DNA from: JBBIWA01 sp037439425
Lineage (GTDB): Bacteria; Acidobacteriota; Blastocatellia; RBC074
Assembly (NCBI GenBank): GCA_037439425.1
Contig: JBBIWA010000068.1
Span: forward strand, 1-32,915
Length of the DNA stretch: 32,915 nucleotides
Direction: 5' to 3'
Positions 1 to 8,977 of the stretch are shown piece by piece (position 1 is the first letter of the stretch; each line of letters opens with the position of its first letter). Under the pieces are notes generated by a model. The model was not told where the DNA came from and ran no database searches. It was given only the letters and a program-made list of their open reading frames with translations. The position numbers and the translations under genes were made by a program.

Positions 1-139
1 CATCCACGGTCTTGTTTTCGGAAACGATCAGACCGCTGATGTAGCGCTTGAACTCGATGAACGCTTCGGCAGAGAAAATCTCCTTGAAAAACGGCGCCGT
101 ATGCTCTACCAATTCCGGAAATTCGACCAGAGGAAACAT
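1..139 (-). CDS. Transposase, N-terminal fragment cut by the window edge
   Basis: The reading frame starts at an ATG on the minus strand with a good ribosome binding site (GGAGG, 146-150) and runs off the left edge after 46 codons. The visible protein begins MFPLVEFPELVEHTAPFF and continues with FKRYISGLIVSENKTVD. The 'RYISGLIVSENKTV' stretch resembles the N-terminal segment of DDE transposases common in cyanobacterial and acidobacterial genomes (from memory of the family; no search was possible). No catalytic residues fall inside the window, so whether the gene is intact is unknown. It lies next to transposase debris at 285-810, which suggests an insertion hot spot downstream of the oxidase gene. 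Confidence 0.6.
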   Translation of the reverse strand, partial: MFPLVEFPELVEHTAPFFKEIFSAEAFIEFKRYISGLIVSENKTVD

Positions 140-284
140 CAGACACCTCCACAAGCATCGCTGCTCCTCTCCAGTTGTACTCATTTTCCCGGCTGATGTC
201 TAACTGCAGTTGTCAATGTGCTGCAAAAGTCGAGTACTTACCGAGAGATTTCAAAACGGTTCTTTGAGCCTCGGCTTGGAAGAG

Positions 285-810
285 TTATTTGGCTTGCATC
301 AGTCGGATAAAGGTCTCTTCAGCGTCGTTGAAGTTAGTGGCAAACAGCAGCTCCTTTATCAGGAAGGCGCAAGAGTTGATTTTCTTCGTAGTGCTGGCTC
401 TTTGGCGATTGGGGGAGGGTCTGATCAACATAGCGATCAAAATGCACAATACAGGCTTGATGAGGAACATCGGGGAAATATTTCAGCGACCAGTTTGAGC
501 CAAACTCTCCCTTTGCCCAAGTCACTGACGATGCCACGAAGGGGCCAGATTTGTTGGCGAACATTCAAAAGAAAATGGCGGCCCCCCGGTTCATCCTCGG
601 CATCTGTCACCTCCCAATGCACGATAGCGAGCGTGGGAATATCCGCTGCCAGCCGGCCAGCTCATCTTTCGAGCTGACCACCTGAATCGTCTTTCCATCA
701 ACCCCCAGGAGACCGCTCCAGCGCGGTTGCAAAAGCTGGTTGGTTTCCAACGGACCAAGGCAGCGCTGCCCCCATTTCATTAACCCAGCACACCACCGTG
801 GATTTTTGCT
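285..810 (-). pseudogene. Degenerate transposase remnant, frameshifted
   Basis: Pieces of one transposase-like protein can be read in order along the minus strand, but they switch among the three frames. The order is GVDGKTIQV near 700, then HWEVTDAEDEPGG and GIVSDLGKG (437-622 frame), then FPDVPHQACIVHFDRYVDQTLP (334-564 frame), then a piece ending FNDAEETFIRLMQAK (285-470 frame). The pattern 'VDGK ... SD ... P(H)QxCxVHxxRYxD ... LFA ... DA' is typical of MULE/DDE-type transposases. No single frame covers it, so several frameshifts have occurred and it should be inactive. Its 5' end is uncertain and approaches the 3' end of the oxidase gene. The family assignment is by motif only. Confidence 0.55.
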
Positions 811-824
811 TACCAACTTACCGC

Positions 825-2279
825 CTAATAATCGCCCAGGGCATCCATTTTCCGATACTCCCGACACATCTTCTGCGCGGGAATTGCTTTGCCTGGATTG
901 CACAGACCTGTCGGATTGAAGACCTCGCGCACGGCTAACATCGCCTCCAGCGAGGCCTGATCGAAGATCAGGGGCATATAACCGATCTTGTCAGCGCCGA
1001 CGCCGTGCTCACCGGTAATTGATCCGCCTGCGTCAACGCATAGCTTCATGATCTCACGGCTGGCTGCCATCACGCGCTCGACCTCTGCGGCATCGCGCCC
1101 ATCATAGTTGATGTTCGGATGCAGATTGCCATCACCAGCGTGAAAGACGTTCGAGAGCCGCAAGTTGTATTTCGCACCGATCTGGTAAATGCCTGCTAAG
1201 ACCTCCGGCAGCTTCGTGCGCGGCACCACCGCATCCTGAACCATCAGGTCAGGGCTGATGCGTCCGAGCGCGCCGAAGGCCCCTTTGCGGCCAGCCCATA
1301 GCTTTTTGCGCTCCGCTTCATCTCGCGCTTCGCGCACCGAACGCGCACCGTGCCGGTGGCAAATCTCAGCCGCGCGTCGCGCCTGACTCTCAAGCCCGGC
1401 GCGCAATCCATCGAGCTCAACGATCAATGCGGCTGCGGCATCGGTCGGATAGCCAGCCGCATAAACCGAGGCTTCAACCGCGCGAATCGTGACGCCGTCT
1501 ATCATCTCCAACGCAGCAGGCAATAGACCTTCAGCGATGATCGCAGAAACAGCGCGGCTGGCGTCGTTGACATCCATAAAGTCGGCCAGCAACGTAATCA
1601 CAGCTTGCGGCGTGCGCACGAGTCGTGCCACGATCTTGGTCGCAATGCCCAGCGTGCCTTCGCTGCCGACAAATGTGCCGACCAGATCGTAGCCAATCGT
1701 GTCTGCACCCCAGCCGCCAAGATTGATCACTTCGCCATCGGGCAGCACCACCTCGAGGCCCAGAATGTGATTGGTTGTCATCCCATACTTGAGGCAATGA
1801 GGCCCGCCGGAATTCTCAGCCACATTGCCGCCAAGGGTGCAGGAAGTTTGCGAAGAAGGATCAGGCGCATAATGGTAGCCGCGCGCGGCGACGGCCTGCG
1901 AAAGTTTAATGTTGATCACACCCGGCTGCACAATGGCGCGATGATTGGCGTAGTCAATTTCCAGGATGCGATTCATCCGCGCCATCTCAATCATCACCGA
2001 ACGCTCGCCGGGATTGCACCCTAAAGCGATTGAGCCAGCGCTGATGCCGGTGCCAGCGCCGCGCGGGCTGAAGGGGATGCCGCGACTGGAGAGCAACCGG
2101 ACCAGGCGCGAAATCTGCTCGGTCGTACGTGGAAAGACGACTGCGAGTGGCCGTATCTTGTGCGTCGTCATCGCATCGCACTCGTAGACCATCAACTCAG
2201 CTTCATCTGTGATCACCGCATCCGAGCCGAGAATTTCACGCAGTTGAGCGATCACTTGCAAATCCAGCCTCTGGGTCAT
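825..2279 (-). CDS. glcD: FAD-binding oxidase, glycolate oxidase subunit GlcD / D-lactate dehydrogenase-like
   Basis: A 484-residue FAD-linked 2-hydroxyacid oxidoreductase, the usual length for GlcD. The PCMH-type FAD domain occupies roughly residues 40-220, with the glycine-rich PRGAGTGISAG at 72-82, GGNVAENSGGP at 150-160 and VGSEGTLGI at 204-212. The C-terminal FAD-oxidase domain carries HAGDGNLHPN at 380-389 and GEHGVG at 423-428, hallmarks of the GlcD/D-lactate dehydrogenase/FAD-linked oxidase C family. It would oxidise glycolate or D-lactate to the 2-oxoacid; which one cannot be told from sequence. No GlcE or GlcF partner is visible. It lies 54 bp after czcA on the same strand and may be co-transcribed with the efflux genes, though no functional link is obvious. 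The remains of a transposase lie just downstream. Confidence 0.88.
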   Translation of the reverse strand: MTQRLDLQVIAQLREILGSDAVITDEAELMVYECDAMTTHKIRPLAVVFPRTTEQISRLVRLLSSRGIPFSPRGAGTGISAGSIALGCNPGERSVMIEMARMNRILEIDYANHRAIVQPGVINIKLSQAVAARGYHYAPDPSSQTSCTLGGNVAENSGGPHCLKYGMTTNHILGLEVVLPDGEVINLGGWGADTIGYDLVGTFVGSEGTLGIATKIVARLVRTPQAVITLLADFMDVNDASRAVSAIIAEGLLPAALEMIDGVTIRAVEASVYAAGYPTDAAAALIVELDGLRAGLESQARRAAEICHRHGARSVREARDEAERKKLWAGRKGAFGALGRISPDLMVQDAVVPRTKLPEVLAGIYQIGAKYNLRLSNVFHAGDGNLHPNINYDGRDAAEVERVMAASREIMKLCVDAGGSITGEHGVGADKIGYMPLIFDQASLEAMLAVREVFNPTGLCNPGKAIPAQKMCREYRKMDALGDY

Positions 2280-2333
2280 AGCAAAGAGATTACCTCCACG
2301 CGAGTGGCCGGGGAAGTGCGCAAGGGGCTTTTC

Positions 2334-5300
2334 TTATTCGGTCCCAACTGGCTGTCCGGAGGCCGGCGAGCTGCGCGCGTCTTCAATCTGCTCCAATTCA
2401 GCACGCCAGTCTTCGAGCATCCGCCGCGAGCGCCTTTTCTCAATCAATTCGTAGATGGTCGGCAGCACAAACAAGGTGAGCAAGGTTGAAGTGATCAGCC
2501 CACCGATGACCACCGTGGCCAGTGGCCGCTGCACTTCAGCGCCCGGCGCAGTCGAAAGCGCCATCGGGACAAAACCTAAACTGGCTACCAGCGCCGTCAC
2601 CAATACCGGGCGCAACCGCGCGCTGGCGCCCTCAAGCACGGCCTGAGGTAGCGGATGTCCTTCCTCGCGTAGCCGGTTGATATAGCTTACCATCACTACC
2701 CCATTAAGCACCGCAACGCCAAAGAGCGCAACGAAGCCTACTGCCGCCGACAGGCTCAGGTTCAGGTCGCGCAACCACAGGGCTGCCACCCCGCCTACCA
2801 GCGCCAGCGGCACGTTGACGATGATCAGCATCGCTTGCGCAATAGAACCGAACGCGGAGAAGAGCAGCAGGAAGATCAGAAAGATCGCCAGCGGCACGAC
2901 GAGGTAGAGCCGCCGCATGGCCCGCTGCTGATTCTCGAACTCGCCGCCCCAGGTGAGGTAATAACCGGAAGGGAGTTTGATTTCGCGCTCGATGGCCGCT
3001 TGAGCCTCGGCCACAAAGCTGCCAATATCGCGCCCGCGCACATTCGATTGAATGACGATCCGCCGCTGAGCATTCTCGCGATTGATGACTTCAGGGCCTT
3101 CCGCCAGACGCACCGTGGCGATTTGACCGAGCGAAACTCGCTCGCCGCCCGGTGCAGGGATAAATAGTTGGCGAATCGCTTCCACGCTGTTTCGCCTCTC
3201 TTCAGGCAAGCGCACGACCACATCGAAGCGACGGCGACCATCAATCACTTCGGTCGCCACCCGACCGCCGATAGCGGTTTCGACTGCCTGCCTGGCATCC
3301 TCGACACGCAGGCCATAGCGCGCCATCTCGACGCGGTTCAGCTCGATCTGCAATTCGCCCGCGCCGCCGAGAGTTTCAATCTGCACATCGGCTGAGCCTG
3401 GGATGCGCTCAAGCAAGCGCCGGATCTGTTCTGCCTGACGCTCCAGCGTGGCCGCCTCGTCACCAAACAACTTGACGGCGACATCCGAGCGCACGCCGGA
3501 AATGACTTCGTCCAACCGCATGGCCAGAGGTTGGGTGAAATTGTAAGCCACGCCAGGTACCTGCTTGAGCTTCTCGTCCAAAGCAGCAATTAGCTCTTCT
3601 CTGGTCTTCACGCCCCTCCACTGATCGCGCGGTTTGAGCAGCACGTAGACATCGCCCTGATAGATCCCCATGGCTTCAGTGGCCAGGTCCGGCCGACCAA
3701 TCTTGGTGACTACAGTTTCGACTTCAGGAAATTCACGGACAATGCGTTCGATCAGCGTCGCAATCTTGACCGATTCAGTCAGTGAAACGGAAGGCAGGCG
3801 GCGCGTCTCAATTAGCAGCGCGCCTTCATCCAGCTCGGGCATGAACTCAGTGCCCAGAAATGGCACGGAGCCAACGGCGGCGGCAACTAGCAGCAGTGAT
3901 CCACCAAGGGTAATCCAGCGGTGCCGAATCGCCTGTTTCAGTTGGCTGCGGTAGACTTCTCGCACTCTGGTCAACAGACGCTCACGCGGCAGGCGCGCTT
4001 GCTGCCTGAGCACCAGCGAACTGATAGCTGGCACCAGCGTCAGCGTCAGAATGAGCGAACCAAGAATAGCACAGCAAACCGTCAGCGCCATTGGTCTAAA
4101 CATCCGAGCTTCCATACCTTCGAGCGCGAAGATCGGCAAATAGACTGCGATGATGATGCTGATGCCGAAAACGATCGGCCGGCCAACCTCCAGCGCGCTG
4201 TGACGGATTGTTTCTTTGACGGTGGTGAATATACCGCTTTGCCTGCCTTCTGCTGCGCGATTGAGGCGGCTGATATAATTTTCAACCATCACGACCGAAC
4301 CATCTACGATCAACCCGAAATCAATCGCGCCCAGGCTCATCAGATTGGCCGAGACGCCAAAAACTCTCATCCCGATAAAAGCAATCAGCATCGAAAGCGG
4401 AATAATTGAGGCGACGATGAGCGAAGCGCGAAGGTTATGAAGAAAGAGAAACAGGACGAGGATGACGAGCAAGCCGCCTTCGATCAGATTGGTGGCGACT
4501 GTGCGCGTGGTGCGATTGACCAGCGAGGTTTGATCATAGAAAGGAATGAGCTTGACGCCCTCAGGCAGCGCGCGCTCAATCGAGTGGATGCGCTCTTTCA
4601 CGCGCTCGATGACGGTCTTGGAGTTTTCGCCCTTGGTCATGATCACCATGCCAGAGACCACTTCGCCTTTGCCGTCCTTGGTGACTGCGCCCTGCCGCAC
4701 AGCCGGGCCGATCTCGACCCTGGCCACGTCCTGCACCAGAACCGGCACGCCAGCGACTGATTTGATAACTACCTTTTTGATCTCCTCTGCGGAACGAAAA
4801 CGCCCCAGACCACGCACCGTGTAGCTTTCAGCTCCATGCTCGATATAGCTCCCGCCGAAATTGGCATTGCTCGCCGCCAGCGCCTCGTAGACTTCACGCA
4901 GCGTGAGGTTGTAAGCGAGCAGCCGCTCCGGCTCAACCAGCACCTGATATTGCTTGATGAAACCACCCCAGGAGTTGACTTCATTGACCCCGGGCACAGT
5001 GCGCAGTTGCGGTTTGACATCCCAATCGTGCAGCGTCTTGAGCTCCATCGCAGTGTGATCCTGGCTCTCGATCACGTACTGATAGATTTCGCCGAAAGCT
5101 GTGGCCACCGGCCCCATCGTTGGCTCCAATCCTTGTGGGATGCGGGCTCTGGCCTCCTGCAAGCGCTCATTGACAAGCTGGCGCGCGAAGTAAGTATCTA
5201 CGCCATCGTCAAAAACAATCGTCACGATGGAGAGGCCGAACTTCGAGATGGAGCGGACCTGCTCAGTACCGCGAATCCCCATCATCGCGCTTTCAATGGG

Positions 5301-5501
5301 ATAGGTGACAAGCTGTTCGACCTCAGCCGCTGCCATGCCCGGCGCTTCGGTGACGATGTTGACCTGATTGTTCGTCAGATCCGGGAAAGCATCTATCGGC
5401 AGCGTCGAAAGAGCATAAAGTCCGCCACCAGCGACCAACAGGACCAGCCCCGTGACGAGCAATCGCTGACTGAGAGAGAATTCTATAAGCGCGCGAATCA
5501 T
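2334..5501 (-). CDS. czcA: CzcA-type heavy-metal efflux RND transporter
   Basis: A 1055-residue inner-membrane RND pump, full length for the HME family. It uses proton import to drive metal ions outward through a CzcCBA-type tripartite channel. An N-terminal membrane helix (about 10-32) is followed by the first porter domain, and a block of helices starts near 338. The proton-relay helix reads DFGLIVDGSVVMVEN (394-408), with Asp394, Asp400 and Glu407 matching the DFG-x3-DG-x4-VEN signature that separates the divalent-cation (Co/Zn/Cd/Ni) HME class from the Cu/Ag class (AIG-x3-DAA-x3-IEN). The substrate is therefore more likely Zn, Co or Cd than Cu; this is inference. The gene follows czcB after 109 bp that can fold into a hairpin. 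No strong ribosome binding site precedes the ATG. Confidence 0.9.
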   Translation of the reverse strand: MIRALIEFSLSQRLLVTGLVLLVAGGGLYALSTLPIDAFPDLTNNQVNIVTEAPGMAAAEVEQLVTYPIESAMMGIRGTEQVRSISKFGLSIVTIVFDDGVDTYFARQLVNERLQEARARIPQGLEPTMGPVATAFGEIYQYVIESQDHTAMELKTLHDWDVKPQLRTVPGVNEVNSWGGFIKQYQVLVEPERLLAYNLTLREVYEALAASNANFGGSYIEHGAESYTVRGLGRFRSAEEIKKVVIKSVAGVPVLVQDVARVEIGPAVRQGAVTKDGKGEVVSGMVIMTKGENSKTVIERVKERIHSIERALPEGVKLIPFYDQTSLVNRTTRTVATNLIEGGLLVILVLFLFLHNLRASLIVASIIPLSMLIAFIGMRVFGVSANLMSLGAIDFGLIVDGSVVMVENYISRLNRAAEGRQSGIFTTVKETIRHSALEVGRPIVFGISIIIAVYLPIFALEGMEARMFRPMALTVCCAILGSLILTLTLVPAISSLVLRQQARLPRERLLTRVREVYRSQLKQAIRHRWITLGGSLLLVAAAVGSVPFLGTEFMPELDEGALLIETRRLPSVSLTESVKIATLIERIVREFPEVETVVTKIGRPDLATEAMGIYQGDVYVLLKPRDQWRGVKTREELIAALDEKLKQVPGVAYNFTQPLAMRLDEVISGVRSDVAVKLFGDEAATLERQAEQIRRLLERIPGSADVQIETLGGAGELQIELNRVEMARYGLRVEDARQAVETAIGGRVATEVIDGRRRFDVVVRLPEERRNSVEAIRQLFIPAPGGERVSLGQIATVRLAEGPEVINRENAQRRIVIQSNVRGRDIGSFVAEAQAAIEREIKLPSGYYLTWGGEFENQQRAMRRLYLVVPLAIFLIFLLLFSAFGSIAQAMLIIVNVPLALVGGVAALWLRDLNLSLSAAVGFVALFGVAVLNGVVMVSYINRLREEGHPLPQAVLEGASARLRPVLVTALVASLGFVPMALSTAPGAEVQRPLATVVIGGLITSTLLTLFVLPTIYELIEKRRSRRMLEDWRAELEQIEDARSSPASGQPVGTE

Positions 5502-5520
5502 AGCGTAGGCCTGAACGATG

Positions 5521-5561
5521 GGTGATGAGTAAGGAGCTGTTTTCGCTCATCACTCATCACC
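5521..5561 (-). other. Intercistronic hairpin between czcB and czcA
   Basis: The arms GGTGATGAGT (5521-5530) and ACTCATCACC (5552-5561) are perfectly complementary, and an inner GAGC/GCTC pair can extend the stem. No T-run follows on the minus strand, so this is probably not a rho-independent terminator. A role in mRNA stability or in setting the ratio of CzcB to CzcA is possible but is inference. Confidence 0.45.
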
Positions 5562-5610
5562 TTTTCATTGCCAACCTCTCTTTAGTTTTGTGCCAGAGGC
5601 GCAAAGCCCA

Positions 5611-6885
5611 TTATTCTTCTTTCATCATCCCTTTGAGGAATTCAGATTTGATCAAGAAACCGCCGCGTGTCACGATACGCTGGCCGGCCTCCAGCCCATT
5701 GATGATTTCAATCCAGTTGTCCTGCTCGCGCCCGATTTGCACAACTCGCTTCTCAAACTTTCCCCTGCCCAGCGCCATGAAGACTACTCGCTCGCCCTGC
5801 ATCTCGTGCACTGCGTCTCGTGGCACGGCCAGCACCGGTTGTTTTTGTCCCGTGTTGATTTGCACGGTGGCGTACATCTCAGGACGTAATTGACCGCGTG
5901 GATTTTGAATCAAACAACGCACCTGGACAGTGCGCGTTTCTGGGCTCAGCGATTCGCCAAGGTAGACCACCCGACCGGGAAATCGCCTTTCGGCAAAGGC
6001 TGCCACTGTGATTTCAACGCCCTGGCCGGGCCGAACAAAGGCGGCCTGTGGCTCAGGGACTTCAGCTATCACCCACAGGGTGGAGAGATCAGCAATCACC
6101 ATCAGTTCATCCGCCGGATTGACGACCGTGCCGATAGAGATATGACGTTTGAGCACCACGCCTGCGATCGGAGCGCGAATCACTGCCGTATCGGCGCCGT
6201 CGGGATCGGCCCCTAGATGTTCCAGATATTCCTCAGCGCGTCGCAGCTCGGCTTTGGCCTGTTCCAGCTCAGCTGTCGCTGCATTCACCTCGGCAGCAGC
6301 CTGCATCTGTTCCCGCAACGAGATAGCTTTGGCTTCGAGTAATCGGTTGGCTCGCTCTAGTTCCACGTTGGCGTAAGCGAGAGCTTTTTCAGCGCGCGTT
6401 ACCGCAGTCCGCGCTTTGGCGTAGTCAGCTTGCGCCTGGAGCAGTTCATGGCTGTGCACATACACCAGCGGCTGGCCCGCGCGCACGCGATCTCCCACGG
6501 TGACCAGAACACGCCTGACGCGGCCCTCGGTTGGCGAACCGACGCGCGCCGCTGTGTCTTCATTGATCACAATCCGTCCGGTGGCTGACAGTCTCTGGGT
6601 CAGCGACTGCACACCCACTTCTTGCGTCTCGATGCCAGCGCGGCTCAGCGCTTCGGCGGAAAGCTCCACCTGAGCTATTGCCTCTTCGGCCGAAGCCGCT
6701 ACTGCTGCTGATTCTGTCACCACCGTCGCTTGACTGTGTGGCCAGAATCTCCAGACCAGCAGTCCCGCTCCGGCAAGCGCAAGTAAGGCGAGCGCGAGCC
6801 AGATCCCTATCGGCCTTCGGACTGCGCGCAGATTATTTTCCTCTTCAATGATCTGGTTCTGCTTGTTGAATGATCCTTCGTGCAT
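5611..6885 (-). CDS. czcB: CzcB-type periplasmic adaptor (membrane fusion protein)
   Basis: A 424-residue HlyD/CusB-family adaptor linking the RND pump to the outer-membrane channel. A short cytoplasmic N-terminus rich in charged and polar residues precedes one membrane helix (about 27-47). A barrel-sandwich/lipoyl half-motif follows (GRVRRVLVTVGDRVRAGQPLVY), then an alanine/glutamate-rich alpha-hairpin coiled coil, then the second lipoyl half (VIRAPIAGVVLKRHISIGTVV), a beta-barrel and a C-terminal membrane-proximal domain ending with the GLEAGQRIVTRGGFLIKSE pattern usual in this family. It lacks a Met/His-rich N-terminal metal site of the kind known from Cu/Ag adaptors. Before element A inserted, the start codon lay only about 30 bp downstream of the czcC stop codon; transcription must now cross 686 bp of palindromic array to reach this gene from czcC. 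Confidence 0.9.
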   Translation of the reverse strand: MHEGSFNKQNQIIEEENNLRAVRRPIGIWLALALLALAGAGLLVWRFWPHSQATVVTESAAVAASAEEAIAQVELSAEALSRAGIETQEVGVQSLTQRLSATGRIVINEDTAARVGSPTEGRVRRVLVTVGDRVRAGQPLVYVHSHELLQAQADYAKARTAVTRAEKALAYANVELERANRLLEAKAISLREQMQAAAEVNAATAELEQAKAELRRAEEYLEHLGADPDGADTAVIRAPIAGVVLKRHISIGTVVNPADELMVIADLSTLWVIAEVPEPQAAFVRPGQGVEITVAAFAERRFPGRVVYLGESLSPETRTVQVRCLIQNPRGQLRPEMYATVQINTGQKQPVLAVPRDAVHEMQGERVVFMALGRGKFEKRVVQIGREQDNWIEIINGLEAGQRIVTRGGFLIKSEFLKGMMKEE

Positions 6886-6908
6886 CTATCTACCCGTTGT
6901 CTTCGCCC

Positions 6909-7594
6909 CATGCGCGCCAGGATAAGGCTAAATAGTTCTACGAATCCCCTGAAGCGGCAGTTGGGGGATCCTTCAAGCTTGTCCTGACCCCAATCTTTTC
7001 ACTGGCGGCGATTACAAATGCCACGAGCTTGCCTCGTGGTGATTCACGTTGCCGGCTACCACCGGCAAGCTTCTGAGCTCCTGATGCCACGAGCTTGCCT
7101 CGTGGTGATTCACGTTATCGGCTACCGTAGTCATCAGCGTGGGACTACACAAGACTTCTCTCGTGGCATCTTCAATGCTCTGGTGGCTCGTTGTAGCCAC
7201 CAAGCGTGAGACTCCACAAGGCTTGTCTCGTGGCATCTTCAATGCTCTGGTGGCTCGCTGTGGCCACCATCGTGAGATACCACAAGGCTTGTCTCGCGGC
7301 ATCTTCAATCCTTGCCTAGTTCGCTGTCGCCACTAGCGTGAGGTTCCACAAGACTTCTCTCGTAGCATCGGCATACAAAAACTTGGGTAATGACAAAGGC
7401 TCAAGCCCAGCCTATTCGGAAGGCTGCAACTCTTTCGCAGTTCCCCAAGGCAGTTTAGGGATGGTCCAACTCTGGCCTCTCGGCTTGGTGAGCCCTCCTC
7501 ACCAGCGGGGCAGGAAGCTAGGACCTGAACGATCCCTCGATGCCGCTTCAAGGGATTGGGCCTTCAGCTTTTCACCCTTATCCTGGCGCGCATG
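6909..7594. mobile_element. Element A: 686-bp non-coding MITE-like insertion with internal hairpin array
   Basis: Both ends carry the perfect 19-bp terminal inverted repeat CATGCGCGCCAGGATAAGG (6909-6927 and its complement at 7576-7594), with weaker similarity further in (AATCCCCTGAAGCGGCA-like on each side). The element is bracketed by a perfect 11-bp direct repeat TGTCTTCGCCC (6898-6908 and 7595-7605), a classic target-site duplication. No transposase or other convincing gene lies inside; the few open frames are translations of the tandem units. It is inserted between czcC and czcB. Element B (21627-22358) is a second copy in the opposite orientation. An 11-bp duplication fits the IS4/IS231 range (about 10-13 bp), so mobilisation in trans by such a transposase is possible, as inference. 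Confidence 0.9.
7015..7370. repeat. Tandem hairpin-unit array inside element A
   Basis: Two unit types occur. Type 1 contains the hairpin CCACGAG-CTTGC-CTCGTGG (7021-7039 and 7087-7105) followed by TGATTCACGTT. Type 2 units start with TGAG/TGGG at 7140, 7207, 7273 and 7339, giving a period of 66-67 bp, and carry CCACAAGGCTTGTCTCGTGG-like hairpins plus a second GTGGCTCGCTGTGGCCAC-like palindrome. The units are adjacent with no unique spacers, so this is not a CRISPR array. Element B holds more type 1 and fewer type 2 units, so the array changes copy number. Confidence 0.85.
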
Positions 7595-7612
7595 TGTCTT
7601 CGCCCGTGGCTT

Positions 7613-8938
7613 TTACCTCTCCGCCGAGGTTGGTGCTGCTTGCGTGGTTTCGCGTCTCGGCAGACGCTCGATCGCAGCAGCGCGTTCTAAATCGTGCACC
7701 GCTAGTTGATAGTCATAAAGCGCCTGAAAGTACAACTCCTGAGCCTGGCTGCGCGCGCGTTGCGCCTCAATCAGCACCAGCAAATTGGTCGCCCCTTCAC
7801 GATACGCTGCGAGCGCGATCGTTTGTGACTGATCAGCGCGGATCAGAAAATCGGCGCGCAAAGCTTCGACCTGCTGCTGGTGGACTTCAACAGCGCGGCG
7901 CGCGGCAGCCAGTTCCGCCAGCACCAGATTGCGCACCTGTTGTAACTCCGCCTCAGAGGCTCGTACCTCGGCTTCTGCACGCGCAATGTAGCCGCGATTG
8001 CGACTGTAAAGCGGCAGGGGGATGCTCACTGCGCCATAGAGCGTATTGTCTGGCCCATGGCGCTTGTAGCCGAACGAAGCCGTAATGTCTGGCCGTGCGC
8101 GCGCCTGCTCCAACCGCAGCGCCGCTTGCGCGCGCGCCAGCCGTGCTTCGGCCAACTGCACTTGCGGCTGCCGCAGCGCAGCCTGTTCAAGCGCGGTCGT
8201 GTTGATCAAGATCGGATGGTAATCGAGGCGCTCGGCCAGCTCAAAGTCCAACGCGAAAGAAGCTTCTCCCATAGTTCGCAGCAAAGCGATCCTGGCCTGA
8301 TCGTAATCGAGCGCCGCCCGGCGTTGCGCGTACTCGACTCGCTGCGCTTCAAGTTGCGCTTTGATCAGATCGCCTTCAGCCGTGTAGCCGGCGCTCACCC
8401 GCACTTCGTTCAGGCGCACCAGTTGCCGGAGGTAATCCAGTGACTCGCGGACAAGCTCCAGGCGCTCGCGCGCAGCCGCGGCCTTTTGATAAGCCGCTTT
8501 GACTTCATACACGATTTGTCGCTCTAAAGCGGCGACTTCAGCTTGCGCGCTCTCTACTCCGCGCTCAGCCAGTGCCAACCGCAGGTTACGCTTGTCGCCC
8601 GTCTCAAAAGTTTGTGAGAAAGTAGCGAACCAATCCAGGCTGCGGCCAAAGTCGAATCCGCCTTCTGTGGGGGCTACAGGAAAGTTTTCCCCGCTGATAG
8701 AGAGCGTTGGATTGGGGCGCAATCCGGCTTCGAGTCGCTCGCCTTCAGCCATGACAATGCGTTGCCGCGCTGCCACCAGAAGCGGATGATTCTCTCGCGC
8801 GCGGTTCACCGCTTCAGCCAGCGTCAGTCGCCGGACGGCGCGCTGAGTGGTCGAGTCTGGTTCGGGCGTCTGCGCTTGAGCTAAACTTGAAAGCGCAACT
8901 AGCCAGCAAAAGAGGGTAAGTCTTGAAAGTATTTGCAT
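7613..8938 (-). CDS. czcC: CzcC-type outer-membrane efflux protein (TolC family)
   Basis: A 441-residue outer-membrane factor that forms the exit duct of the CzcCBA pump. A signal peptide is visible (hydrophobic residues 4-20 ending ...LAQAQ, cleavage near 22). The mature part shows the two repeated TolC helix blocks: alanine/glutamine/arginine-rich coiled coils begin with LTLAEAVNRARENHPLLVAARQ in the first half and with TTALEQAALRQPQVQLAEARL in the second half. It is the promoter-proximal gene of the czcC-czcB-czcA order. The stop codon lies 7 bp from the target duplication of element A, so the coding frame was not touched by the insertion. The ribosome binding site is weak (GGGAG about 14 nt before ATG). 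Confidence 0.88.
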   Translation of the reverse strand: MQILSRLTLFCWLVALSSLAQAQTPEPDSTTQRAVRRLTLAEAVNRARENHPLLVAARQRIVMAEGERLEAGLRPNPTLSISGENFPVAPTEGGFDFGRSLDWFATFSQTFETGDKRNLRLALAERGVESAQAEVAALERQIVYEVKAAYQKAAAARERLELVRESLDYLRQLVRLNEVRVSAGYTAEGDLIKAQLEAQRVEYAQRRAALDYDQARIALLRTMGEASFALDFELAERLDYHPILINTTALEQAALRQPQVQLAEARLARAQAALRLEQARARPDITASFGYKRHGPDNTLYGAVSIPLPLYSRNRGYIARAEAEVRASEAELQQVRNLVLAELAAARRAVEVHQQQVEALRADFLIRADQSQTIALAAYREGATNLLVLIEAQRARSQAQELYFQALYDYQLAVHDLERAAAIERLPRRETTQAAPTSAER

Positions 8939-8977
8939 AATGATTGATTGCTGCTCCCTGCAGGGGAATGCTCACAG

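Noticed and set aside
4836..5525. 229-codon plus-strand frame opposite czcA
   Set aside because: It is the antisense shadow of the czcA 5' end; the encoded protein has no domain.
7012..7308. 98-codon minus-strand frame and plus-strand relatives inside element A, with repeated KMPRDKPCG-like segments
   Set aside because: The repetition comes from the 66-bp tandem units read as protein; no start signal, no domain, and the same applies to 21885-22100 in element B.
7015..7370. Possible CRISPR array
   Set aside because: Units are adjacent, about 66 bp long and alike throughout, with no unique spacers and no cas genes.
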